NCBI GenBank assembly: GCA_016213755.1
Contig: JACQZT010000241.1
Location: forward strand, 1-35,033
Length of the DNA: 35,033 nt
Source: Acidobacteriota bacterium
GTDB lineage: Bacteria; Acidobacteriota; Terriglobia; Bryobacterales; Bryobacteraceae
Direction: 5' to 3'
Below are positions 23,491 through 30,604 of this stretch, in pieces (position 1 is the first letter of the stretch; every line of letters begins with the position of its first letter). The position numbers and the translations under genes are program-made. The notes beneath the pieces are model-generated. The model searched no databases and was not told the origin of the DNA. It worked only from the letters and a program-made list of their open reading frames with translations.

Positions 23491-24753
23491 ATGACAGACC
23501 GCATCCCCGATCCCCAGCGCCCGTCGGCGCGCCGAATCGGAATCATCCTGACGCTCATTGTTCTGCTCCTGATCGCCGGGTTTGCCGCCGGCTACCTGCC
23601 TCGTCACCGCCGCGAGCTGGCGGTTCGAGCCGCGGCGGACGGCGTTTCCGCGGCGGTTCCCATCGTGAACACGACCCGCTCCCGGCTCTCCGATCCGGTC
23701 AGCGCCATCGAGCTTCCCGGCTCCATTCAAGCCGTCACCGAGGCCCCGGTTCTGGCGCGCGCCGACGGCTATCTGAAGCGCCGCCTGGCGGACATCGGCG
23801 ACCGCGTCCGCGCCGGCCAGCCGCTGGCGGAAGTCGAGGCCCCGGAACTCGACCAGCAGGTCGAGCAGGCCCGCGCCGCGGTGCTGCAAGCCCGCGCCGC
23901 CGTCGAGCAATCCCGCGCCAGCCTGGAACAGGGCCGCGCGACCCAGGCGCTGGCCAAAGTCACCGCCGAGCGCTGGAGCAACCTGCTCGCGCGCGGCGCC
24001 GTCTCCCGGCAGGAACACGATATCTACCAGGCCCAATACAAAGCCCAGAGCGCCAGCGTGCGGGCGCTCGAAAAGGCCGTGCAGGCCTCGGAGAGCAACC
24101 AGGCCGCGGTCGAGGCGAACCTCAGCCGCCTGGAGCAGTTGCAGGACTACAAGACCATCCGCGCGCCGTTTGCCGGCGTCATCACGCTGCGCAACACCGA
24201 CACCGGCGCGCTGATCACGGCCGGCCAGACCCTTTTGTTCCGCATTGCGCAGACCGGCATCCTGCGCGCCTACTTAAACGTCCCCCAATCCTACGCCGAG
24301 GTGGTGCGCGCGGGCGGGCGGGCCGAGGTCTCGGTCACCGAGTTTCCCGGACGCGTGTTCCCGGCCACGCTGGCGCGCACGGCCAACGCTCTGGACGCGT
24401 CCAGCCGCACTATGCTGGCCGAGTTGCGCATCCCCAACCCGGGCGGCGTGCTGATGCCCGGCATGTACGCGCAGGTCCGCCTGACGACGGCGCGCGTCGC
24501 CCGCCCCGTGCTGGCGCCCGGCGATACGCTGGTGATCCGCGGCGGCAACCCGCAGGTGGCCGTGGTGCGCGGCGGCGTCATTCATTTCCAGAAGATCCGC
24601 ATCGGGCGCGATTTCGGACGCGACGTCGAGGTGCTGGATGGCCTGGCCGACGGAGAGGTTCTGGTGGTCAATCCCGGCGACGACGTGCGCGAAGGCGGCC
24701 GCGTCGAGGCCCGCGCGATCGCCACCGCTCCCGCCGAAGGCAAGAAGCGCTGA
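23491..24753 (+). CDS. RND efflux periplasmic adaptor (membrane fusion protein, HlyD/AcrA family)
   Basis: A 420-residue adaptor that bridges the inner-membrane pump and the outer-membrane channel. One N-terminal TM (RIGIILTLIVLLLIAGFAAGY) anchors it. The lipoyl half-motif follows (ARADGYLKRRLADIGDRVRAGQPLAEV is split around an alpha-hairpin). The hairpin is Ala/Gln/Glu rich (QARAAVEQSRASLEQG, coiled coil), and the second lipoyl half is TIRAPFAGVITLRNTDTGAL. Beta-barrel and membrane-proximal domains follow to the end. The ATG is 2 nt past the permease stop and 12 nt before the TolC-like gene, so the three are co-translated parts of one pump. Confidence 0.93.
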   Translation: MTDRIPDPQRPSARRIGIILTLIVLLLIAGFAAGYLPRHRRELAVRAAADGVSAAVPIVNTTRSRLSDPVSAIELPGSIQAVTEAPVLARADGYLKRRLADIGDRVRAGQPLAEVEAPELDQQVEQARAAVLQARAAVEQSRASLEQGRATQALAKVTAERWSNLLARGAVSRQEHDIYQAQYKAQSASVRALEKAVQASESNQAAVEANLSRLEQLQDYKTIRAPFAGVITLRNTDTGALITAGQTLLFRIAQTGILRAYLNVPQSYAEVVRAGGRAEVSVTEFPGRVFPATLARTANALDASSRTMLAELRIPNPGGVLMPGMYAQVRLTTARVARPVLAPGDTLVIRGGNPQVAVVRGGVIHFQKIRIGRDFGRDVEVLDGLADGEVLVVNPGDDVREGGRVEARAIATAPAEGKKR

Positions 24754-24765
24754 CCCGGAGCAACC

Positions 24766-26541
24766 ATGCGACCCACCACTGCCCTTCTGGTCCTGCTTCC
24801 CTTCGCCCTGGCGGCTGCCGAAACCAACTCGCAGCGAGCCGAGAAGTTGATCCGCGCCGGCAAGCTGTACCTCTCCCTGGAGGACGCCTTCGCGCTGGCC
24901 ATCGAAAACAATCTGGATGTCGAGATCCAGCGTCTCAACCTGGGCGTCGCCGCCACCGAGATGCTGCGCACCCAGGCGGGCGGCGTCACGCGCGGCCTCA
25001 ACTACACGCTGGCCGAGGCGCCCGCCGGCGTGGGCGGGCCGACATCGGCGCTGCTCACCTCCAGCGCCACCCAGCGTGTGCTCCCCGGCGCCACCATCTC
25101 CACCAATCCCATGGAGACCGGCGCGCTGGGCCAGATTCAGTCGAACCTCAGCCTGCTGGGCAACGTCCCGCTCTCCAATGGCTCCAGTGTCCCCAACCTG
25201 GACCCCTTCTTTGGCGCGCGCACGCTGTTGCAGCACATCAGCACTCCGCAGACCAACGTGAACCTGGCCGGCGTGCCCAACCTGGTGACCGGCAACTGGT
25301 CGGCCGGCGCGGGCTTGCGCCAGTCGTTCGCCTCGGGCGCGCAAGTGGGACTCAGCTTCGACAACCTGCGCCAAACCACCAACTCGCTGCGCAGCGCCTA
25401 CAGCCCGTACAGCGCTTCCGCTCTTTCGCTCACTCTCACGCAACCCCTGCTGCGCGGCTTCGGCCTGCGCGTGAACCGCCGCTACCAGCGCATGGCCGGC
25501 AACGAGCGCAAGATCCTGGACCTGCTGTTCCGCCAGCAGCTCATCAACACCGTCTACGGCGTTTCGCGCCTCTATTTCGACTTCGTCGCGCTGGCCGAAG
25601 ACCTCAAGGTGAAGCAGGAAACGCTGGCCCTTTCCGAGAAACTGTTCGCCGATACCAAGGCGCACGTCGAAGAGGGCACGCTGGCCAGTGTCGAACTGGC
25701 GCGCGCCAACGCGCAGGTTTTTTCGGCGCGCCTGGACCTGGAGCGCTCGCGCGCGCTGGCCGAAGAACAGCAGGCCATCTTGAAGAACGTGCTCAATTCC
25801 CGGGTGAGCGCCGAGATCGTTCCGACCACTCCGCTCGAACCGGGCGAGCGCCCCGCGGCCAAACTCGAGGAGCTCTTCGAACTGGCGCTCCGCAATCGCG
25901 CCGACCTGGCCCAGGCCGCGCTGCAACTCGCCAACAGCGAAATCGGCCTGGAAGGCGCGCGCAATGCCGTCAAGCCGCAACTGGACCTGGTGCTCTCGGC
26001 TCAGAACAACGCCCTGGCAGGCCAGGCGAATCCGCTGGCTGCCAACGTCGATCCCACCCATCTGGGCGGTTACGGCTCGGCGCTGGCGCAGGTCTTCGGC
26101 CGCAATTTCCCCACCTATGCCGCCGGCATTCAATTCGACCTGCCGCTGCGCAATCGCCTGGCCGAGGCCGATCTGGCGCGCGACCGGATCCAGGTGCGGC
26201 AGACCGCCGTCCGCGTGCGGCAGCTTCAGAACCAGGCACGGCTGGAAGTCGAGGACGCCTACATCGCGCTGGGCCGCGCCCGCGCCGCTTACGACGCCGC
26301 GGTTCAGGCCCGCCGCTTTCAGGAAGAGTCTTTCCAAACCGAACAGGCCAAGTTCGAGGTGGGCGCCTCCACCAGCTACCTGGTGATCCAGTTCCAGAGC
26401 CAGGTAGCCCAGGCGCGCTCGGCCGAGGTCGCCGCGCGCGGCGCGGTGGTCAAAGCGCGCGCCGCGCTGGCCCGCGCCACCGGCGCCATCCTGGAAGAGA
26501 ACCACATTTCGATTGAAGCCGCCCGCCAGGGAACGATGTAG
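24766..26541 (+). CDS. TolC-family outer membrane efflux channel
   Basis: A 591-residue outer-membrane factor with a signal peptide (MRPTTALLVLLPFALAAAE) and GGAG before the ATG. Two OEP repeats are visible, each with long coiled helices (LEDAFALAIENNLDVEIQRL; then LEELFELALRNRADLAQAAL) and barrel strands (LSLTLTQPLLRGFG; AAGIQFDLPLRNRL). It is about 100 residues longer than E. coli TolC. The excess is mostly a Gly/Thr/Asn/Leu-rich stretch between the first helix and first barrel strand (around residues 68-190), possibly an extra surface or plug-like segment. It is the last gene of the RND operon and ends 9 bp from the convergent isomerase gene. Confidence 0.92.
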   Translation: MRPTTALLVLLPFALAAAETNSQRAEKLIRAGKLYLSLEDAFALAIENNLDVEIQRLNLGVAATEMLRTQAGGVTRGLNYTLAEAPAGVGGPTSALLTSSATQRVLPGATISTNPMETGALGQIQSNLSLLGNVPLSNGSSVPNLDPFFGARTLLQHISTPQTNVNLAGVPNLVTGNWSAGAGLRQSFASGAQVGLSFDNLRQTTNSLRSAYSPYSASALSLTLTQPLLRGFGLRVNRRYQRMAGNERKILDLLFRQQLINTVYGVSRLYFDFVALAEDLKVKQETLALSEKLFADTKAHVEEGTLASVELARANAQVFSARLDLERSRALAEEQQAILKNVLNSRVSAEIVPTTPLEPGERPAAKLEELFELALRNRADLAQAALQLANSEIGLEGARNAVKPQLDLVLSAQNNALAGQANPLAANVDPTHLGGYGSALAQVFGRNFPTYAAGIQFDLPLRNRLAEADLARDRIQVRQTAVRVRQLQNQARLEVEDAYIALGRARAAYDAAVQARRFQEESFQTEQAKFEVGASTSYLVIQFQSQVAQARSAEVAARGAVVKARAALARATGAILEENHISIEAARQGTM

Positions 26542-26550
26542 GGCGCGTCC

Positions 26551-27402
26551 CTACCGGCTCAGGAGGGCCCGAAGCCAGGTCAGGGAGCGTTCGATCATCG
26601 GGCCTCCCTGCCCTTCGCACTCGATCGACAGCACACCGTCGAAGCCGCCTTCCACCAGAATCTCGACGCAGCGCCGTATGTTGTCCGCGTTGACCCCGTC
26701 GCCGATGGCGCAGTGGCTGACGGCGATGCCGGTCAGATCGCCGCGCGCGGCGGCGGCCAGCGAGGGGCTGACGTCCTTGATGTGTACGTGGCTGACTTCG
26801 TTTTCGAAGCGCGACAGGAACGCCACCGGGTCCTGGCCCGCGATGAACGTGTTGCCGGTGTCCATGTTCAGGCGCAGATAGGGCGAGTCGGAAAACGCCA
26901 GCATCTCGGCCATGAACTCGGGCTTGGTGGTGAAGTGGCCGTGGGGCTCGATGTTGATGACGATGTCGTAAGCCTCGGCCACCGGCAGCACCTGCTCGTA
27001 GATGCGCCGCATGTGCTCCATGGCTTCGCGCTCGCTCATGCCTGCTGGCGGGAAGCGGTCGTCGGTAGTGTCGATGCGCGGGCAGCCGGCCAGCTTGGCC
27101 CAGCGGATGGAGTGCAGAATGTACTCGACGCCCAGCGTGGCGCCTTCGGGCTTCGAGAGCGGAAACGCGGCGTCCAACTGCGAGAACCGGACCCCGTAGC
27201 CGTCCATCTTCTTGCGCAGTAGCAGCGGGTCTTCCCACAGCGCGATGTGGGGCTGATAGCCCAGGCCGTGAATCCAGCTCACGCCGTCGATGGCCCCGCA
27301 CTCGATGTGGTGCAGCCCGTTGCGCTGGGCCCACTGGAGGCATTGCTCGAAGCTCCAGTAGGCCGAATTGAAGGCGTCGGTGTGGAAGCCGATTTCAAGC
27401 AT
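26551..27402 (-). CDS. Sugar phosphate isomerase/epimerase-like TIM-barrel protein (xylose isomerase-like)
   Basis: A 283-residue AP endonuclease family 2/IolE-type TIM barrel, cytosolic. The likely metal ligands are the Glu in INIEPHGHF, the Asp in LNMDTGNTF, the His in VSHVHIKDV and the Glu in LSIECEG. These enzymes isomerise or epimerise ketoses, or dehydrate inosose, and the substrate cannot be read from sequence. It is the last of a three-gene minus-strand unit, starting 6 nt after the VOC gene. Another protein of the same broad fold opens the same unit, so two steps on related sugars are plausible. No clear Shine-Dalgarno precedes the ATG. Confidence 0.85.
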   Translation of the reverse strand: MLEIGFHTDAFNSAYWSFEQCLQWAQRNGLHHIECGAIDGVSWIHGLGYQPHIALWEDPLLLRKKMDGYGVRFSQLDAAFPLSKPEGATLGVEYILHSIRWAKLAGCPRIDTTDDRFPPAGMSEREAMEHMRRIYEQVLPVAEAYDIVINIEPHGHFTTKPEFMAEMLAFSDSPYLRLNMDTGNTFIAGQDPVAFLSRFENEVSHVHIKDVSPSLAAAARGDLTGIAVSHCAIGDGVNADNIRRCVEILVEGGFDGVLSIECEGQGGPMIERSLTWLRALLSR

Positions 27403-27408
27403 GGCACG

Positions 27409-28179
27409 CTACCACTGGTCCAACCCCTCGGTCAGTTCGATATAGGCGCCCCACGGGTCGGTGAGGAACGCCAGCCCGAGTTTGAGCTTGGGAACCTGGC
27501 GGTAAGCCACGTCCAGCTTGACGCCCGCCGCTTCCAGCTTCTGGCAGAACGCTTCCAGGTTTTTGACTTCGAATCCGATGTGATCGAGCGCGCGGCCCTT
27601 GGTGGGCGCGGTGGCCGTCTCCGCCAGGGCGAAGGTCAGGTTCGCGCCGGGAATGTCGGCCGCCTCGAAATTGCCGCGCTTGCCGGGCACGGCGCCAAAA
27701 TGTTTCGCATACCACGCCTGGGTGGCTTTCACGTCCCGGTTGTACCAGTGAATGTGATGATGCGCCACCGGCGTCGTCAGGGCGGGGTCTTCGGTAAGCT
27801 CGACCTTTACCTCTTCCGGACCCATGACCATCGCCTGCCGGCCAACCTTCTCGGGCATCTTCACGCCCAGCGCGGCCAGGCGGGCCAGCGTGCCCTTCAT
27901 GTCGCGCACCAGGAAAGCCAGATGGCCGATGACCGAGCCGTCGGTGCCGCCCGACGGCTCGCCCTTCTGGATCAGAATCAGCGTGCCGGGCATCTTCACC
28001 ACGTCGAAGTTGCCAACTTTGATGGCCCCGGCCCCGAGACCGTCGACGAAGAACTTTCGCTGGGCCTCGGTGTCGCGCACGCGCAGGTGCAGGTGGCCGT
28101 TGGTCACTCCGGCCGCGTTGGGGGGCGCAAGCTGCGCGCTCGCGACCGTGGCGGCGAATAGCAGCATGGCGGGGCGCAT
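27409..28179 (-). CDS. Exported VOC (glyoxalase/dioxygenase superfamily) protein
   Basis: A 256-residue protein with a signal peptide (MRPAMLLFAATVASAQ) and two vicinal-oxygen-chelate modules. The first starts GHLHLRVRDTEAQRKFF and ends EVKVELTEDP. The second starts HHHIHWYNRDVKATQAWYAK and ends WGAYIELTEGL. The His residues at each module start and the Glu near each end are the usual metal-ligand positions. The reaction is unknown. The start at 28179 is 4 nt after the isomerase stop. The ORF-track extension through 28578 is a read-through of the upstream gene in another frame and is rejected. It is probably periplasmic, although both operon partners look cytosolic, which is odd. Confidence 0.83.
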   Translation of the reverse strand: MRPAMLLFAATVASAQLAPPNAAGVTNGHLHLRVRDTEAQRKFFVDGLGAGAIKVGNFDVVKMPGTLILIQKGEPSGGTDGSVIGHLAFLVRDMKGTLARLAALGVKMPEKVGRQAMVMGPEEVKVELTEDPALTTPVAHHHIHWYNRDVKATQAWYAKHFGAVPGKRGNFEAADIPGANLTFALAETATAPTKGRALDHIGFEVKNLEAFCQKLEAAGVKLDVAYRQVPKLKLGLAFLTDPWGAYIELTEGLDQW

Positions 28180-28183
28180 CGTC

Positions 28184-29044
28184 CTACGCCGCCGCCAGCC
28201 CGCGCAGGTTCCAGCCGCAAATGACGCTGGCTTCGAACTTGTTTCCGCCCGGGCCGGGCCAGTGTGTCTCCAGGCTGAGGTAGCCCTTGTAGCCGTCGGC
28301 TTGAAGGGCCGCGATTTGACCCTTCCAATCCACCGAGCGTGTGCCCAGCGGCCCCCACACCGGCTTGTGGTCCTCGATGTGGCAGTCCTTGGCGTGCACG
28401 TGGGCGATACGGTTGGCCGGCAGCAGGCTGTAACCATATGGGAACGGCTCCTCGCCCGCGCACAGCGCGTTGGCCGGATCCCAGACCACCTGCAAGGCCG
28501 GATTCGAAACCGCCTTGAGCACCGCCGCGGTCTCGGCCGCCGTGGCCACGTTGCAGGCGTGCTCGTTTTCGAGCCCAATGATCAGGTCTTCCTTGGCCGC
28601 CTTCTCAGCCAGCTCCGCCAGCCCCTTCACCACGCCGTCAAAGCACTTCTGCGGCTCCACCGTCCGCCAGTAGGTGAAGACCCGGATGATCTTGCAGCCC
28701 ATCAGCTTGGCGATCGAGAAGGCATGCTCGGCCAGGCGCGGCTGGTCCTCGAACGTGTGCTTGGAGGCAAACACGTCGTGCTGAATGCGCGCATCCACGG
28801 GCGGCGAATCCGGCAGCACGCACTTGAGCAGCGGCGAGGCGATACCCACCACCTTCAACCCCTTGGCGGCCACCAGGTCGCGCGCGCGAAGCAACTCGTC
28901 CTGGGACAGGTCCATAATGTTCTTGCCCCACAAGACGCGCAACTCGGCGCCGGTCATGCCGGTGGCAACCATCGGCTCCAGCGCTTTTTCGAGGTCCGGG
29001 GAGTACTCGTCCGTAATAGCGGCAATCGGGAATTTGGGCATCAT
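28184..29044 (-). CDS. Sugar phosphate isomerase/epimerase-like TIM-barrel protein
   Basis: A 286-residue xylose-isomerase-like TIM barrel, starting MMPKFPIAAITDEYSPDLEKA. The likely metal ligands are Glu in IGLENEHA, Asp in VVWDPANA, His in AHVHAKDC and Glu in LSLETHW. As with its partner downstream, the function is isomerase, epimerase or dehydratase on a sugar or inositol derivative, not resolved. The start is one of two adjacent ATG codons (29044 or 29041). The ORF-track extension to 29281 is not part of it, since a -10 box (TATACAAT) lies 9 nt upstream. It is the first gene of a unit with the VOC protein and a second isomerase. Confidence 0.87.
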   Translation of the reverse strand: MMPKFPIAAITDEYSPDLEKALEPMVATGMTGAELRVLWGKNIMDLSQDELLRARDLVAAKGLKVVGIASPLLKCVLPDSPPVDARIQHDVFASKHTFEDQPRLAEHAFSIAKLMGCKIIRVFTYWRTVEPQKCFDGVVKGLAELAEKAAKEDLIIGLENEHACNVATAAETAAVLKAVSNPALQVVWDPANALCAGEEPFPYGYSLLPANRIAHVHAKDCHIEDHKPVWGPLGTRSVDWKGQIAALQADGYKGYLSLETHWPGPGGNKFEASVICGWNLRGLAAA

Positions 29045-29161
29045 AACGTGCCTATTGTATAACGGCGGGGGGTGCGGGCGGATCAGGCCTGCGCGATGCA
29101 GGTGTTCCTCGTTGAACGCTACCACCTCGGCTTCCAAACGGCGCAGAAAAGCGAAGACCAT
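29045..29161 (-). pseudogene. Possible gene remnant in frame upstream of the isomerase
   Basis: The frame of the isomerase stays open upstream, and its last 39 codons before the ATG read like protein rather than noise (MVFAFLRRLEAEVVAFN, then PHPPPLYN). It has no partner gene nearby and no start signal. The isomerase -10 box lies within it. It resembles, from memory only, the opening of phage-type hypothetical proteins with a PPLYESG motif. It may be a decayed fragment or chance. Confidence 0.22.
29054..29061 (-). promoter_or_regulatory. -10 box of the isomerase-VOC-isomerase unit
   Basis: On the minus strand TATACAAT is followed by 9 nt and then two tandem ATG codons. The same octamer stands 6 nt before prmA. 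The transcript would have a leader of only a few nucleotides. Confidence 0.5.
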
Positions 29162-29190
29162 CGGACACGCGTCCTGGCCAGGACCATGCC

Positions 29191-29463
29191 TCAGTAGCCT
29201 TCCGCACCATAACCCAGGATCTGGTCTTCTTCCTCGCGACTCATCACCCGCCCCAATTCGCCAGGCGGCATCAGGGGCCACACATTCTGCTCCAGGTACT
29301 CCCTCAGGCTCTTGCGGCCACCGGGCTTGCCGCTCCGGGCCTGGAGCCGGGCCCGGCGTTCCACCAGCGCCCGCCGGATAGCTTCCGTCTTGGTCTCATG
29401 CGCCAGGCTGGCCACTTCACCGGCCAGCTTCTCGACGTCGGCATTCTTGATGTTCAGCGCCAT
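29191..29463 (-). CDS. VapB-like antitoxin (Rv0623/PSK-operon type), orphan
   Basis: A 90-residue protein. The N-terminal part (MALNIKNADVEKLAGEVASLAHETKTEAIRRAL is typical in order and spacing) matches the PSK_trans_fac/VapB group that binds DNA as a dimer and neutralises a PIN-domain VapC RNase through its C-terminal tail. The tail here is acidic with the usual form (MSREEEDQILGYGAEGY). No VapC gene follows: the downstream 140 bp show no PIN domain in any frame. A 10-bp inverted repeat overlaps the start codon and could be the autoregulatory operator. It is either a solitary antitoxin that outlived its toxin or a regulator of another locus. Confidence 0.82.
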   Translation of the reverse strand: MALNIKNADVEKLAGEVASLAHETKTEAIRRALVERRARLQARSGKPGGRKSLREYLEQNVWPLMPPGELGRVMSREEEDQILGYGAEGY

Positions 29464-29491
29464 GGTGGAATGCTGCCTATAATTCCACCAT
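29462..29491. promoter_or_regulatory. Inverted repeat at the antitoxin start, candidate operator
   Basis: ATGGTGGAAT and ATTCCACCAT form a perfect 10-bp inverted repeat separated by 10 bp, giving 20 bp centre to centre, about two helical turns. One half covers part of the antitoxin ATG. TAGAAT just upstream on the minus strand may be the -10. This layout fits binding by an antitoxin dimer pair and autorepression. It is inference from symmetry. Confidence 0.6.
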
Positions 29492-29508
29492 TCTACCTTG
29501 TCAGCGCA

Positions 29509-30450
29509 TTATCCTTCCACCACCGCCTGAATCGTGGCCGGCGCGTTGCCCTCCAGGCGGTTGTTCACGAAGATGTAGGCTTCCTGCCGCTCTTCGCGGG
29601 CGCGCCGGATGAGGTCTCTTATCGACTCGCGCGCGGCCGGGTCGGGGTCCTGCACTTCCTTGTAGGGGGAGAACCGTTTCACCGCGTCTTCGTAGCTGCG
29701 ACCGTGGCGCAGCAGGGCGCGCGTGAGGGTGAAGTCCGCCGTGCGGGCGCCGTCGAGGCCGGTCTGATGGCGCAGTTCCGGCATGCGCGTCCAGGCGTTG
29801 AAGACGTGCGCCACGTTGTGCGACCGCAGAACGCCGAAATACTCCGGACCCAGGTAGTCGGGGTTGCGAATCTCGACCGCATAGCGCCAGTCCCCGGCCA
29901 GCGACGCCAGGAACGGATCGAGCGCGGAGAGGAACTGGTCCGCGCCGGCGAAATCCTTCTTCGAGAAAGTTCCGAACTCGAAAATGAACGCCGCCACGCG
30001 CGCGCGGTGCGGTTCGAGGGCCCGCAGAAAGGCCCCCTCGAACAGCGCGCGGTTCAAGAAACTGTCGTTGGTTTGTCCAGCGCGCGAGCCGTAGCGCGCA
30101 TGGCCGGGGAAGGTGCGGACGGTGATGTCCTCCGGCACTTTGAAGGCGAAGCGCAGCGAGGCCGGCGCGGAGGCGAACAGGCGGCGCCAGTAATCGTCCG
30201 AGGGGAACTGGTAGAAAGTGAAGTCGCCGCACACCACGGGGAACGTCTCGGCATACTCGGCCAGGCACTCGGCCTCGAACTTCTTCTTCGAAAAGCGCCC
30301 GCGGGTGAAGTACCGCTCGGCGGTGTAAATCTGCCCCAGCCAGCCTTCATACTTCCACGAGCTTGTGCCCAGGCAGATCCCTTCGGCGGCCAGAGCCGAC
30401 AGTCGCTCGGCCAGAGGCGAACGCGGCGGTTCCTCGAACAGCGGCAGCAT
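29509..30450 (-). CDS. DUF72 domain-containing protein
   Basis: A 313-residue protein of the DUF72 (YecE-like) family, a TIM-barrel group of unknown function. Family marks are the N-terminal CLGTSSWKYEGWLGQIY, the FTFYQFPS strand, FAFKVPEDIT, WRYAVEIRNPDYL, HVFNAWTRMP and the C-terminal AYIFVNNRLEGNAPATIQ. The length is slightly above the usual 250-290 because of a short N-terminal lead (MLPLFEEPPRSPLAERL). The ATG sits 3 nt from the edge of the palindrome at 30454-30529, whose near arm holds a TATACT 11 nt before it. It is divergent from the ATPase-SPFH operon. No partner indicates its role. Confidence 0.9.
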   Translation of the reverse strand: MLPLFEEPPRSPLAERLSALAAEGICLGTSSWKYEGWLGQIYTAERYFTRGRFSKKKFEAECLAEYAETFPVVCGDFTFYQFPSDDYWRRLFASAPASLRFAFKVPEDITVRTFPGHARYGSRAGQTNDSFLNRALFEGAFLRALEPHRARVAAFIFEFGTFSKKDFAGADQFLSALDPFLASLAGDWRYAVEIRNPDYLGPEYFGVLRSHNVAHVFNAWTRMPELRHQTGLDGARTADFTLTRALLRHGRSYEDAVKRFSPYKEVQDPDPAARESIRDLIRRAREERQEAYIFVNNRLEGNAPATIQAVVEG

Positions 30451-30453
30451 GAA

Positions 30454-30529
30454 CTGGGGACAGTATACTCAAACACCAATTCCGAAAGACAGTTGACCGG
30501 GAACTTTGGTGTGAGTGTACTGTCCCCAG
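30454..30529. repeat. GGGGACAG palindrome between divergent genes
   Basis: Left arm CTGGGGACAGTATACTCAAA continues to CACCAA (30454-30479); right arm TTGGTGTGAGTGTACTGTCC continues to CCAG (30506-30529). They pair over about 22 bp with a T/C difference and a small bulge. The loop is 26 nt. The outer GGGGACAG is shared with the element at 8872-8969, but the inner sequence differs. The arms contain TATACT and TGTACT facing outward on each side, which may serve as -10 boxes for DUF72 and the ATPase-SPFH operon. Confidence 0.8.
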
Positions 30530-30550
30530 CTTGCGACTGGGCAGGGGTGG

Positions 30551-30556
30551 CATAAT
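30551..30556 (+). promoter_or_regulatory. Possible -10 box of the ATPase-SPFH operon
   Basis: CATAAT lies 6 nt before an in-frame TTG (30563) and 48 nt before the preferred ATG (30605). If it is the promoter, the mRNA either starts at the TTG or has a leader of about 40 nt. TTGCGA upstream is only 14 nt away, too close for a good -35. Confidence 0.3.
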
Positions 30557-30604
30557 AGACGGTTGCACTATATTGCTCCCCAAACCGGCGCGCGGTCCGA
30601 GCGG

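Noticed and set aside
24274-26505. 743-residue antisense ORF opposite the adaptor and TolC genes
   Set aside because: Spans two real genes on the other strand and has low-complexity Gly/Ala/Arg/Gln composition without any motif.
28180-28578. N-terminal extension of the VOC ORF
   Set aside because: The segment is an alternate frame of the upstream isomerase; homology and signal peptide begin at 28179.
29077-29190. VapC toxin gene after the antitoxin
   Set aside because: No PIN-domain start (such as MVIDTSAL) or acidic residue pattern in any frame, and the space is too short.
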